Shown here piece by piece: positions 1 through 8,990 of a DNA stretch of 64,000 bases. Where the stretch lies: positions 1 to 64,000 of the forward strand of contig JABJKS010000072.1 of NCBI GenBank assembly GCA_018660265.1, in the 5' to 3' direction. Source of the stretch: Rhodospirillaceae bacterium. Lineage in GTDB: Bacteria; Pseudomonadota; Alphaproteobacteria; GCA-2731375. The first letter of the stretch is position 1. Each line of letters opens with the position of its first letter. The notes under the pieces are model-generated. The model had not been told where the DNA came from and did no database searches. It was given only the letters and a program-made list of their open reading frames with translations. Made by a program: the position numbers and the translations under genes.

Positions 1-125
1 AGCAGCAACGGGTGCTGCAGGCCCGAAGCGACCTCTTCCAATTTGACGTCCATTGCCGTCGCGGGGACCGCGAAGGTTGCCGTCATGGCGACCGTTACGG
101 CGGCCAATGCCAGTTTCTTAAACAT
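1..125 (-). CDS. Secreted protein, N-terminal fragment (possible sugar dehydrogenase)
   Basis: Only the first 41 codons lie in the window; the gene runs off the left edge. The start is an ATG at 125 with an AGGGAG ribosome binding site just upstream on the minus strand. The product begins MFKKLALAAV followed by a hydrophobic stretch ending PATA, a clear Sec signal peptide. The mature start (MDVKLEEVASGLQHP) resembles the opening of PQQ-dependent glucose/sorbosone dehydrogenase-type beta-propellers (VEVVAxGLxHPW), but too little is present to assign a function. It faces the same way as the genes to its right. Confidence 0.6.
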   Translation of the reverse strand, partial: MFKKLALAAVTVAMTATFAVPATAMDVKLEEVASGLQHPLL

Positions 126-259
126 AATGCCCTCTCCCTAATTCCTAATTGTTATAGAATAAGTCTTCTTCGAACTCTCTTACGCAACTAATTCGGTTGC
201 AAATTCATGGCGCGTTATTGTCGTCTTTTCCATACCGAATGGTCAACTGCAAACCTGCA

Positions 260-1234
260 TCAACCAAACGTGAAACAGCCATCGACCTTGGCGACAATAT
301 CGTTCGCCAGAGGCCCGGCAGCTTCCGCCCTGACACATTCCGCCAGCTCCGCCCGGTTTTTCACCCCCAGCACCACGGTATCCACCCCGGACATGCTGAG
401 CGCGTAGCGATGGCCCAGGGTGGCCGCTGTCATACCCAGTTCCGCGGCCAGGGCGCGATAGGCACCGGCCTTGTTGAAATCGCGCACCTCGCCATGATCG
501 TCAGGCAAATCGCGGTCAATAGCATCGGTCAAGGCACCTGCCTGGACCGCGCGGATGCCCATGACACCAACGCCATTGGCCTGGGCTGCGGCGATGATAT
601 CGCGGGGCCGGGCCGGTTCCTCGTAGAATTTCAGGGCACCAGGGGAATCCATGGCGTTGGCGATGCATTGCACCACAGCCGGTTTGGGCTGACTGGCCAG
701 CAATTCAATAATGGCATCGGGATGGCCAATGCCGGTCAGCCCCCAGGCGCCGATCAAGCCTTCTGCAACGAACCGTTCAAAACAAGGGCGCACCGTGGCC
801 ACAAAATCGCTTTGCGCGGTCATGCGGGCCCCGGCATCCGGGTGCTGTTGCATGGCATGGCCATCAGGTGCCACATTGGAATGGAGAAAAAACAGATCCA
901 GCCGCTCTACCCGCAACCGCGCAAGGCTGTCATGAATAGATTGCCGTAGGCGGGCCTCTATTTGATCAGCAGGCGTATTGCCCAATAGGCATTTCGAAGT
1001 GACCCGCACACCGTTTGGGACCCGGCCTTCGAATGCCGCGCCAAAAACCTCCTCCGCCTCGCCCTCGCCATAGCGATAGGCCAGATCGATCAGGTCAATG
1101 CCGGCATCCACGGCGGCCCGCAGGGTGGCAATACATTCCGGGCGATCCGTTTGCCCCCACAACTGGCCCAGACCGCCGCCGCCCAGGGTTAGGCGACTGA
1201 CGGGCCCTAAAGGTCCGAGAAAGCCGCTATCCAT
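260..1234 (-). CDS. Aldo/keto reductase
   Basis: 324-residue NAD(P)H-dependent oxidoreductase of the aldo/keto reductase superfamily, expected to be a cytosolic TIM barrel. The catalytic tetrad is visible: Asp50 and Tyr55 in DLAYRYGEG, Lys81 in VTSKC, and His118 in LFFLHSN. It resembles the D-threo-aldose/L-fucose dehydrogenase branch, which oxidises free aldoses to lactones. That would suit the downstream lactonase and hydroxyacid dehydrogenase genes, but the branch assignment is inference. It lies 40 bp past the stop of the FAD-dependent dehydrogenase on the same strand and could be cotranscribed with it. Confidence 0.85.
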   Translation of the reverse strand: MDSGFLGPLGPVSRLTLGGGGLGQLWGQTDRPECIATLRAAVDAGIDLIDLAYRYGEGEAEEVFGAAFEGRVPNGVRVTSKCLLGNTPADQIEARLRQSIHDSLARLRVERLDLFFLHSNVAPDGHAMQQHPDAGARMTAQSDFVATVRPCFERFVAEGLIGAWGLTGIGHPDAIIELLASQPKPAVVQCIANAMDSPGALKFYEEPARPRDIIAAAQANGVGVMGIRAVQAGALTDAIDRDLPDDHGEVRDFNKAGAYRALAAELGMTAATLGHRYALSMSGVDTVVLGVKNRAELAECVRAEAAGPLANDIVAKVDGCFTFG

Positions 1235-1274
1235 TAGTTTGGGCCATCAATTTTGCGCCGCTAGTTCTGGGCCG

Positions 1275-2681
1275 CTAGTTCTGGGCGGGCAGCATTTTGC
1301 CCGGGTTCATGATGTTGGTGGGATCAATGGCGGCCTTGACCGCGCGCATAACATTCAACGCATCGCCATGTTCGGCCCGCATATATTTCTGCTTGCCCAG
1401 GCCCACGCCATGTTCTCCCGTACACGTACCATCCATGGCCAGGGCCCGGTTGACCAGACGTTCATTCAAATCCTCCGCCTGACGCAATTCCTCGGGCGCA
1501 TTGGGGTCCAGGACAAAGGCCAGATGGAAATTGCCGTCTCCCACATGGCCGCACATGGGCGCGGGGATCGTGACACCCTCAAGATCCTTGCGGGTTTCGG
1601 CGATACATTCGGCCAGACGGGAGAGTGGCACACAGACATCCGTGGCCCAGATCTCACAGCCCGGCCGCATGGCTTTACAGGCATAGGCTACATCATGGCG
1701 GGCCTGCCACAGCCGGTTGCGGTCTTCCAGTTTATCGGACCATTGGAATTCACCGGCGCCCAAATCATCGCCAATCGCCTTCACCATGGCTATTTGTTCA
1801 GCCACGCCCGCATCCGTGCCATGAAACTCCATGAATAGCGTCGGTTTCACCGGATGATCCATTTTGGAATATTTGTTCAGGGCGTCCATCTGGACATCGT
1901 CCAGCAACTCAATCCGGGCGATGGGGATACCCGATTGAATGGTGTAGATGGTGGTATCGACAGCACCTTCCACGGTTTCAAAAGGCACGACGGCGGATGA
2001 AATGTTTTCCGGAATGCCATACAGGCGCAAGGTAATCTCGGTGATAATACCCAAGGTACCCTCGGACCCGACAAACAGCCGGGTCAGATCATAGCCGGCG
2101 GAGGATTTCCGGGACCGCCGGGCCGTACGAATAATCTCACCATTGGGCAAAACCACCGTCAGGGACATCACGTTCTCGCGCATGGTGCCGTAACGCACTG
2201 CATTTGTGCCTGATGCTCTGGTCCCTGTCATACCGCCGATGGAGGCATCGGCACCGGGATCAATGGGGAAAAACAAACCCGTATCGCGCAGGTGCTCGTT
2301 CAGCTGCATACGCCGCACACCGGGCTGTACCGTGCAATCAAGGTCTTCGGCATGGACTTCCAGTACTTCATTCATGCCGCCGACATCGACGCAAATACCG
2401 CCATGGGTTGCCTGGATATGCCCCTCCACCGAGGTGCCCGCACCATACGGCACCATGGGCACACCCGCGTCATGACAAACCCGCACGATGGCCGAGACCT
2501 CTTCAGTACTTTCCGCGAAGGCGACCGCATCAGGCATCTCCGTCGGGTGCCAGCTTTCATCATGGCCGTGGGACTCGCGGACCGCATCCGCCGTAGACAG
2601 GCGGTCCCCCAACAAAGCCCGCAATTTATCGATCACGCCTGACGTTGTCTCGGTGGTTGCACGGTTCATGGTGTTCATCAT
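1275..2681 (-). CDS. FAD-linked 2-hydroxyacid dehydrogenase (D-lactate dehydrogenase-like)
   Basis: 468-residue flavoprotein of the FAD_binding_4 / FAD-oxidase C family, like the membrane-associated D-lactate and glycolate dehydrogenases. The FAD-binding half shows VPYGAGTSVEGH and GSEGTLGIITEITLRL. The C-terminal half carries HVGDGNFH and the family signature GTCTGEHGVGLGKQKYM. The frame is open further upstream, but ATG 2681 is chosen because AAAGG precedes it and the upstream extension is basic and unlike the family. The substrate is unknown: a D-2-hydroxy acid such as D-lactate or an aldonate derivative is plausible. Confidence 0.85.
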   Translation of the reverse strand: MMNTMNRATTETTSGVIDKLRALLGDRLSTADAVRESHGHDESWHPTEMPDAVAFAESTEEVSAIVRVCHDAGVPMVPYGAGTSVEGHIQATHGGICVDVGGMNEVLEVHAEDLDCTVQPGVRRMQLNEHLRDTGLFFPIDPGADASIGGMTGTRASGTNAVRYGTMRENVMSLTVVLPNGEIIRTARRSRKSSAGYDLTRLFVGSEGTLGIITEITLRLYGIPENISSAVVPFETVEGAVDTTIYTIQSGIPIARIELLDDVQMDALNKYSKMDHPVKPTLFMEFHGTDAGVAEQIAMVKAIGDDLGAGEFQWSDKLEDRNRLWQARHDVAYACKAMRPGCEIWATDVCVPLSRLAECIAETRKDLEGVTIPAPMCGHVGDGNFHLAFVLDPNAPEELRQAEDLNERLVNRALAMDGTCTGEHGVGLGKQKYMRAEHGDALNVMRAVKAAIDPTNIMNPGKMLPAQN

Positions 2682-2874
2682 CCCGGCCTTTCTGAAAATT
2701 CTGTTGCGGGCAGTATACGACAGCTTTCGTACTTTCGACATTCCTAGAATTTTTTTGACCCCTCCGCGCACCTGCCCGCCCTTCAGTCGCATATTCGTTA
2801 CATAGTTTCTTGACTCCGGGAATTATCAACGTGCCTAATACAGCCGTTGGTTAAACATTGAGGGAGGATTAAAC

Positions 2875-3948
2875 ATGTCAAAAATTACAATGATATATGC
2901 GTTGACGGCTTGTTTCGCTCTATCTGGTGCTGTTTGGACGTCTGCGGCAACGGCGGATGAAAAATTCAACGACAAGCCATACTCGGAAAAATGGGCTCCC
3001 AGTGAATGGGGCAAAGATGATATGGCAGGTTCGGTTAACCGGACCACTGCGGCCATGGTTTTAAAAGCAGCCAAGCTGGTCAAGCAGGGCAAAGTCCACA
3101 CCATGGGCAAAGTCTATCAACAAGATGCCCCGGCATTTGGCTCACGCGGTTGGCGTATGACCATTCCCGGCCTGCCCACGGGCGGTCCGTTCGGTGCCCA
3201 CAAAATGGTCTATAACGATGAATATCTATCCACCGAAATTGGTCAGATCGGCACCCAGTTTGATGGGCCAGGCCACATCGGCATCATGACTTCGAAAGGT
3301 GATTTCTTTTACAACGGCCGTAAACTTTCGGACCCGGACATTAACTCATATGGCATGGGCTCGCTCGGTGTGGAGCATGTGGCCAAGAAGGGTTTTGTCT
3401 GCCGTGGCGTGTTGTTGGATGCTGTCGCCCTGCGCGGTGGTCAATTGCCAATCCCAAAGATGCCAAGCCCGGCCGACCCTGGTGTCGTCACGGCTGACGA
3501 TGTGAAGGCTATGGTGAAGAACCAAGGCATCGATCCGATCGGTGAAGGCGATTGCGTCTTCCTCTACACCGGTCATGGCGATATCTGGCATCCCTCCAAG
3601 TGGGATACCTACGATGCGGCGGAAAAACAAAAGCGTGTCGCGATGTTTAATTCAGGCGAGCCGGGCTTTGGCATTTCGGCCTGCGATTATCTCGCGGAAC
3701 GTAAGATCATTCTGTGGGGTGGCGATACCTGGGCCACAGAGGCGGTTGGTGCCGGCTTTATGGGAGAAACCACGGAAATTTTTGAATGCCATGCCCAGAT
3801 GATGCCCCGTCGCGGCATCTGGAACCTGGAAAACCTGGACCTCTCACAACTGGTCGAAGACAAGGCCTATGAGTTCCTGTTTGTCTGGTCGCCCCTGAAA
3901 ATCAAGGGCGGCACTGGTTCACCGGGCAACCCGGTCGCCCTGTACTAG
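2875..3948 (+). CDS. Periplasmic cyclase-family (kynurenine formamidase-like) hydrolase
   Basis: 357-residue protein with a signal peptide (hydrophobic residues 5-25, ending SAATA). The metal-site motif of the cyclase/KynB family is present in modified form as QIGTQFDGPGHIG, where the family consensus is HxGTHxDxPxH, and TGHGDIWHPSKW follows. The family contains metal-dependent hydrolases acting on amides and lactones (arylformamidase, isatin hydrolase). The replacement of the first consensus His by Gln leaves activity uncertain. An AGGGAGG ribosome binding site precedes ATG 2875. The gene is divergent from the FAD dehydrogenase and ends inside a terminator hairpin. Confidence 0.75.
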   Translation: MSKITMIYALTACFALSGAVWTSAATADEKFNDKPYSEKWAPSEWGKDDMAGSVNRTTAAMVLKAAKLVKQGKVHTMGKVYQQDAPAFGSRGWRMTIPGLPTGGPFGAHKMVYNDEYLSTEIGQIGTQFDGPGHIGIMTSKGDFFYNGRKLSDPDINSYGMGSLGVEHVAKKGFVCRGVLLDAVALRGGQLPIPKMPSPADPGVVTADDVKAMVKNQGIDPIGEGDCVFLYTGHGDIWHPSKWDTYDAAEKQKRVAMFNSGEPGFGISACDYLAERKIILWGGDTWATEAVGAGFMGETTEIFECHAQMMPRRGIWNLENLDLSQLVEDKAYEFLFVWSPLKIKGGTGSPGNPVALY

Positions 3949-3967
3949 ACTTTTCAAGTCTAGTTTT
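3945..3967 (+). terminator. Rho-independent terminator of the cyclase gene
   Basis: Perfect 8-bp stem CTAGACTT / AAGTCTAG with a TTC loop, followed by TTTT. The stop codon of the cyclase-family gene lies inside the left arm. Confidence 0.8.
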
Positions 3968-4064
3968 CGGCGCTCACGCTTGTGCGCAAGAGCGCACCAC
4001 TCCGCGGGGGCGGCGCATTAACGCCGGGCCGCCGTCGCGACCTTGTTTGGGTGTTTAATTTCGG

Positions 4065-4099
4065 AACCGGGGACCGGCGGCATGCCGGTCCCCGGTTTT
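4065..4099. terminator. Perfect 14-bp hairpin between convergent genes
   Basis: AACCGGGGACCGGC and its exact complement GCCGGTCCCCGGTT are separated by 5 nt, with a short T run on the plus strand. It sits 20 bp past the stop of the minus-strand ABC ATPase gene, facing the cyclase gene. It probably acts as a terminator for the ABC operon or in both directions; the T tract on the minus side is poor. Confidence 0.65.
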
Positions 4100-4119
4100 C
4101 GTTGAGTATGGCATTCGCG

Positions 4120-5682
4120 TTAATGCACGGCTGCGTACATGATTTCTTCTTCTGTTGCCTGGCCGCCGACGAATTCTTCCACCACCCGGCCTTGCCGGGC
4201 AACAAGAATGCGATCCGCCAGGGTGAGAACTTCCGGCAGGTAGGATGAGATGACAATGACAGTGACACCTTCGTCCGCCAGATTGCGGATGATCTGGTGG
4301 ATCTCGGGGATGGAACCCACATCGACGCCGCGTGTGGGTTCATCGAAGATCACCACCTTTGGCTTTTGCACCAGGGATTTGCCGACCACGACCTTTTGCT
4401 GATTACCGCCCGACAACTCATTCACTTTGACGTCTGCCGATGGCGCACGCACCTCCAGCCGTTTCGTCATATCCGTGCCCAGTTCGTTACGCCGACCGTT
4501 CGAGATCAAAAAGCCCCGGCCCAGTTTGGAGGCCAGCCAGGAAAGATAGATATTGTCCTTGATGGACATGGTTTCCAGAAAACCTTCGATCTTGCGATCT
4601 TCGGTGATGTAGACGATGCCGTCGTCGATGGCCTGTTTCGGCACCCGATAACGGATCGCCTCGCCATCCAGGAAAATCCGCCCGCCATGAAAAAGGTTCC
4701 GCTTGTAGGCGCCACAAATGATCTTGGCAATTTCCGTACGTCCCGAACCGACCAAACCGGCCATCACCGCGACCTCCCCCTCGTAGGCGGAGAACGACAT
4801 ATTCTTGACCATATTACCCATGGTGACGTTTTCCACCGTAAGCACCCGACGGCGTTTTTTGGATTTGCCTTCAATTTCGCCGTCTTTGGCGCGCTGTTGG
4901 TAATGGCTTTGCGCCTCTTCCCGGCCCACCATGTGACGCACCAGATCTTCCCGGCTCATCTCGGAGGTGGGCGCGGTGATGATATGCTTGCCATCCCGCA
5001 GCACCGTGATCCGGTCCGAGATATCGAGGGATTCTTCCAAGGCATGGGAGACATAAACGATGGAGACGCCGCGCGCCTTCAAATCCCGCACCAGGTCAAA
5101 GAAATGCTGTTTTTCCTCAGGCGTCAGGGTGGCGGTTGGTTCATCGAAAATAATCACCCGGGCATCGTGATAGACGGCACGGGCGATCTCCACCATCTGT
5201 CGCTGTGCTGCGCCCAGGGTGGCCACTGACAAGGCCGGGTCAACATGGAAATTGAGGGTCTGCAACATCACCTGCCCCTCAATATACAAACCCCGCATGC
5301 GGTTCATGAATTTCTCTTTGCCCAGACGCAAATTCTGCGCCACGGACATCGACGGCACCAACGAGGTTTCCTGATAGACCATGGCGATACCGGCTGCCAG
5401 GCTTTCACCCGGATTATCAAAATGACGCTCCACCCCATCCACCATGGTGGTGCCCGATGTCAACTTGATGGTGCCCGACAGCGCCTTGCACAGGGTCGAT
5501 TTACCGGCCCCATTCTCACCAGCCAAGGCATGGATCTCGCCCGGATAAAGATCAAAGTCGACGCCTTCGATAGCATGTACGCCGCCATAAATTTTGGTCG
5601 CGCCGATAACCTTGATCAGCGGTTCGCCTATATTCGACGCATCGGGCTTCGGCGCATCTGCTTCATTCGCAAGCGCATTCAT
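4120..5682 (-). CDS. Sugar ABC transporter ATPase (RbsA/MglA type, two NBDs)
   Basis: 520-residue protein with two nucleotide-binding domains, as in carbohydrate importers of the CUT2 class. The first domain has a canonical Walker A (GENGAGKST), a VARALYHDA-type linker region and Walker B (VIIFDEPTATL). The second has the degenerate P-loop GLVGSGRTE, signature LSGGNQQK and Walker B VVIFDEPTRGVD. This asymmetry is typical of RbsA. Its ATG overlaps the stop of the upstream lactonase gene (ATGA), so it is the last gene of the five-gene operon. The substrate is not given by the sequence. Confidence 0.92.
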   Translation of the reverse strand: MNALANEADAPKPDASNIGEPLIKVIGATKIYGGVHAIEGVDFDLYPGEIHALAGENGAGKSTLCKALSGTIKLTSGTTMVDGVERHFDNPGESLAAGIAMVYQETSLVPSMSVAQNLRLGKEKFMNRMRGLYIEGQVMLQTLNFHVDPALSVATLGAAQRQMVEIARAVYHDARVIIFDEPTATLTPEEKQHFFDLVRDLKARGVSIVYVSHALEESLDISDRITVLRDGKHIITAPTSEMSREDLVRHMVGREEAQSHYQQRAKDGEIEGKSKKRRRVLTVENVTMGNMVKNMSFSAYEGEVAVMAGLVGSGRTEIAKIICGAYKRNLFHGGRIFLDGEAIRYRVPKQAIDDGIVYITEDRKIEGFLETMSIKDNIYLSWLASKLGRGFLISNGRRNELGTDMTKRLEVRAPSADVKVNELSGGNQQKVVVGKSLVQKPKVVIFDEPTRGVDVGSIPEIHQIIRNLADEGVTVIVISSYLPEVLTLADRILVARQGRVVEEFVGGQATEEEIMYAAVH

Positions 5683-6764
5683 GGCCGGCCCTCTTCCTGA
5701 ATTGTTATGACCTTGTCATCGCCCTTCACCGCTGCCACCACAAGGCCGTTATTTACGGCGATGCCGGTGATACCGTGGCGACGGCCATCGGCGCGGCTAT
5801 GCAGACTGGCCACAACCTCGTAATCCTCGTCCAGGCGCACGACCAGGCCATAGCTGCGCGGCGGGGCCCAGGGTTTGATGATGCCCAGTACACGAAAACC
5901 GCCGCCCTGCAGGGGCTCCAGAAAATGCCGATCCGCACGCAAAGTGGGGCGCACCCAATAGGCCGGATCAATCGTCGCCATCATTTCGTTACGATAGTCG
6001 TCCTCTTCCAGCACGAACTCCAACATCTCGGTCCGCATGGCGAACAGACACATCCAATAACCGCCATCGGGGGCGGTTGCGATGCGGGCGGGATAGCCGG
6101 GCATGTTCGGGATCAATACTTCCCGTAGGCCTCGCCCGGGGTCTACATCCAGTGGCAATTTTGACAGCGTATGGGCCCAGCTTTCCGTGAACAACAAAGA
6201 CCGGCGATCATGATCCAGGGCCAAACCGTAGGGATAGGCCAGACCGTCGATTATGGTTTCCGACCTATCTGTATCCAGATCCCAGCGGATGATCCGGCCG
6301 GAAGCATTCTTCTCCATCAAATCGCGAACCCAATCAGCCTCTGCATGTTTGGCGGAGCCTTGAGCTATATAAAGGACGTTATCAGCACCTTCCAGAATTG
6401 CCGTGGCGCAATGCAGGGGTTTGCCGTTGACCTGTTCCAACCGCCGGCCGTCACTAAGCACCACGCCGATGCCATCCACGCAGGCCGCCAGACGCCCGCC
6501 CGCCAGGGAGGCAATGGCCGTGACCGGGCCATCGAACTGCGCCACGGCCTTGCCGTCCGTGGCAAAGACCCCGGTACCGCTGGATGTCAGCAACGCGCCG
6601 TCATCCGTGAAGGTCAGGTCATCGGGCTGGGTCAATTCCGCCAGCACAGGGCATTCATCGAGGGCGCTGTTCGGGCGCAACGGCCCGTCCATCATGGGAA
6701 TGGCGTGGGTCTCCCGATCCGGGAAAACCACATCCATGGCCATTTCCAACCAACGGGCGGTCAT
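5679..6764 (-). CDS. SMP-30/strictosidine synthase-like lactonase
   Basis: 361-residue beta-propeller protein of the SMP-30/gluconolactonase/strictosidine synthase-like superfamily. Recurrent blades show LTFTDDGALL, YPYGLALDHDRRSLLFTESW and IATAPDGGYWMCLFAMR. No signal peptide is seen, so a cytosolic site is expected. ATG 6764 is chosen because it forms an ATGA overlap with the stop of the permease fusion. It is partly parallel to the lactonase half of that fusion (similar NGxCL/PYGLAL and DGNYW/DGGYW blades), so the operon encodes two related propellers. Hydrolysis of an imported or newly oxidised sugar lactone is a reasonable inference. Confidence 0.8.
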   Translation of the reverse strand: MTARWLEMAMDVVFPDRETHAIPMMDGPLRPNSALDECPVLAELTQPDDLTFTDDGALLTSSGTGVFATDGKAVAQFDGPVTAIASLAGGRLAACVDGIGVVLSDGRRLEQVNGKPLHCATAILEGADNVLYIAQGSAKHAEADWVRDLMEKNASGRIIRWDLDTDRSETIIDGLAYPYGLALDHDRRSLLFTESWAHTLSKLPLDVDPGRGLREVLIPNMPGYPARIATAPDGGYWMCLFAMRTEMLEFVLEEDDYRNEMMATIDPAYWVRPTLRADRHFLEPLQGGGFRVLGIIKPWAPPRSYGLVVRLDEDYEVVASLHSRADGRRHGITGIAVNNGLVVAAVKGDDKVITIQEEGRP

Positions 6765-8887
6765 GCCTTTGGGCCCCAATAGCTATCCGAACTATCCCAG
6801 GTCGGATCCGCATCGGGTAGCGGGATGCGCCCGATCCGGTTATTCATCAGGCCGCCCAGATACAGATATCCGCGATGTTCCCGCATTGACGTAATGGCGG
6901 GATGGTTTTCAGCGCTTTTATCCCAGTACGAGGCGAGAACCTCGCCCTCGGCGGTGAACTTAATGACACTGCCGTTGTTGATATTGGAATAGAGCCATTC
7001 ATCAGGGGGCACCCGTTTGACCATGCGGGTGCGGAAGCCGGGCATGCGCATGGCCAGATCATAGGCCGGTGTGCGCATGCCGGTCATGGCCAGCCAATAA
7101 TTGCCATCGGACGAGCGATTGATGTTGTCGGGGTTACCCGGCAGATTTTCGATCACCGTTTCCACCGTGCCTTTTTTGGGGCCGGCAATCCAATAGCGCT
7201 TAATCTGGCAAATCCAGGTCAGGGCAAAAAAGATGGACTGGCCGTCATGGGCCAGGCAAATGCCGTTGGGGAACATCAGGTTTCGAATGAGTGTACGGGT
7301 CTGTCCCGTGGCGGGGTCATGGCAGATAATGCGGCCGTTGCCCCGGCCTTCCAGACCGTCCATGGCCCAGGAATGCATCTCGTATCTGGTTGTCGCCTCT
7401 GAGAAATAGATTTTGCCGTCGGGGGCGATATCCAGATCGTCGGCCAGGCGCAGACGGCTGTCATCAGCGATCTTCCATCGTGTGCGGTTGGTTTCATCCG
7501 TGACCTTGAAAACCTCGCCGTCGGGCCGCACGCCATAGACGCCCATGCCGCCAACACAGACCAGGAGATTTTCGTCTCGGTCAAAGGCCAGACCCAGGGG
7601 CCGTCCGCCGATGCGGGCAAACACTTCCACATCTTCAAAGTTTTCCCCTGACAGGCGCATGATCCAGCCTTCGCGGGTGCCTGTATAGATCCGCCCCTGA
7701 CGATCCAGGATCACATCCTCGGGTCCATCCACCTTACCCAGACCGATAGGCTCGGCGTTCGTAAGAGCGTCATTCTGGGCGTAGATGCTGTCCGAATTCT
7801 CTGTCGCATCGGGCAGTTCGCCCAAATCCAGCAACGCCGGCACAACATAGATTTTCGAGATCGCCTTGTTCTTGTTCTTCATCCACTTCACATCGATGCC
7901 CACGGCGACCAGCATGATCAAACCTTCCAGGGCAAAGGTCGGCCCGCCTGTCACGCCAAGGCGCACCAAGCCATTGATCAACACCAGGATCGTCGTTGCC
8001 CCAATCAAGGCGCGGCCAACGGAACCCTTACCACCCGCCAGGCTGACCCCACCCAGGACAGCGGCGGTCAGGGCCATAACCTCCAAGCCATCACCGGTGT
8101 TGGAGGCGGAACTGTTCAGCCGGGCGGCATACATCAACCCGCCCAGGGAACACAGCATGCCGGACAGGACATAGGTCCAGAAGATCGTGCGGTTGATCGG
8201 GATACCAGCATGGCGCGCCGCCTTACGGTTGGAGCCAATGGCGGCGATGTGCCAGCCGGGGCGGGAACGGCTTAACAGGGCATGGCCGATAACGGCGATG
8301 ACCATCAAAATACAAACGTTGGCCGGAATGCCCCACAAGGTCCCCTCTCCAAGGAATTCCCAGGCAGCGCTTTCGTTATAGGACGTAGCGATATCAATGG
8401 CGAAGGTCGGCGCGGTCAGATCGAAGGTGGCGCGAATAATGATCAGGGTTACAAGCGTGGTCAGAAAGGCACCAAGCTTTAAATAGCCGATCAGAAAGCC
8501 GTTAATGGCCCCCAGCAACCCACCCGAAAGCAGCACCAGGATGACCACAAGGCCGATAGGTAATTCATAGACATTGAACAGCACCAGGGCGATAAAATCC
8601 GCCATGGCGAATATGGCGCCGACGGACAAATCGATACCGCCCACCACCAGCACAACGGTCATAGCCAGGACAACAAAGCCGAATTCGGCAAATTGGCTGG
8701 AGGTGTCCGTCAGATTATCCAGAGTCAGATAATTGGGTATGGCCACGGCGCAAAAGACAATGACCCCCAGCATCATGATGAAGGGCACCGCTGGTTCCAT
8801 CCAGCGTTTAGACAGCAATTCCGCCACGGTCCGCTGCAGAGACCATTTCGCGTGCAGCTTCAGATAAGTATCGGAGATCACGGACAT
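6761..8887 (-). CDS. ABC sugar permease fused to an SMP-30-like lactonase domain
   Basis: 708-residue fusion. Residues about 35-335 are an RbsC-type permease with many membrane segments and the family motifs VVGGIDLSVGAIFAMA and LTAAVLGGVSLAGGKGSVG. After a polar linker (about 340-375, MKNKNKAISK) comes a strictosidine-synthase-like propeller of about 330 residues with GPEDVILDRQGRIYTG, FPNGICLAHDGQSIFF and GNPDNINRSSDGNYWLA. The frame is continuous with no sign of a sequencing break. RbsC-type permeases usually end in the cytoplasm, so the propeller would face the cytosol, where incoming substrate emerges. SBP, second permease, lactonase and ATPase genes flank it. Confidence 0.88.
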   Translation of the reverse strand: MSVISDTYLKLHAKWSLQRTVAELLSKRWMEPAVPFIMMLGVIVFCAVAIPNYLTLDNLTDTSSQFAEFGFVVLAMTVVLVVGGIDLSVGAIFAMADFIALVLFNVYELPIGLVVILVLLSGGLLGAINGFLIGYLKLGAFLTTLVTLIIIRATFDLTAPTFAIDIATSYNESAAWEFLGEGTLWGIPANVCILMVIAVIGHALLSRSRPGWHIAAIGSNRKAARHAGIPINRTIFWTYVLSGMLCSLGGLMYAARLNSSASNTGDGLEVMALTAAVLGGVSLAGGKGSVGRALIGATTILVLINGLVRLGVTGGPTFALEGLIMLVAVGIDVKWMKNKNKAISKIYVVPALLDLGELPDATENSDSIYAQNDALTNAEPIGLGKVDGPEDVILDRQGRIYTGTREGWIMRLSGENFEDVEVFARIGGRPLGLAFDRDENLLVCVGGMGVYGVRPDGEVFKVTDETNRTRWKIADDSRLRLADDLDIAPDGKIYFSEATTRYEMHSWAMDGLEGRGNGRIICHDPATGQTRTLIRNLMFPNGICLAHDGQSIFFALTWICQIKRYWIAGPKKGTVETVIENLPGNPDNINRSSDGNYWLAMTGMRTPAYDLAMRMPGFRTRMVKRVPPDEWLYSNINNGSVIKFTAEGEVLASYWDKSAENHPAITSMREHRGYLYLGGLMNNRIGRIPLPDADPTWDSSDSYWGPKA

Positions 8888-8990
8888 GGGGACCCTGACG
8901 GATTAATTGGCGATGCGATGATGTTTAGACGGCAACCCCGGCAACGGTAAAAAACATCCATCGCCGGGGCACCTTACAGACAGGATGGGT

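Noticed and set aside
4297-5229. 310-codon open frame on the plus strand, and similar long frames opposite other genes (17297-18226, 49768-50565, 51627-52535)
   Set aside because: They lie antisense to well-conserved genes with full motifs. Their translations are His/Gln/Arg-rich with no domain, a typical mirror effect of GC-biased codons.
6761-8887. Permease-lactonase fusion as a sequencing artefact
   Set aside because: There is no frameshift or stop between the parts, the linker is plausible and the stop overlaps the next start. One missed stop codon cannot be wholly excluded, so resequencing at about 7860 would settle it.
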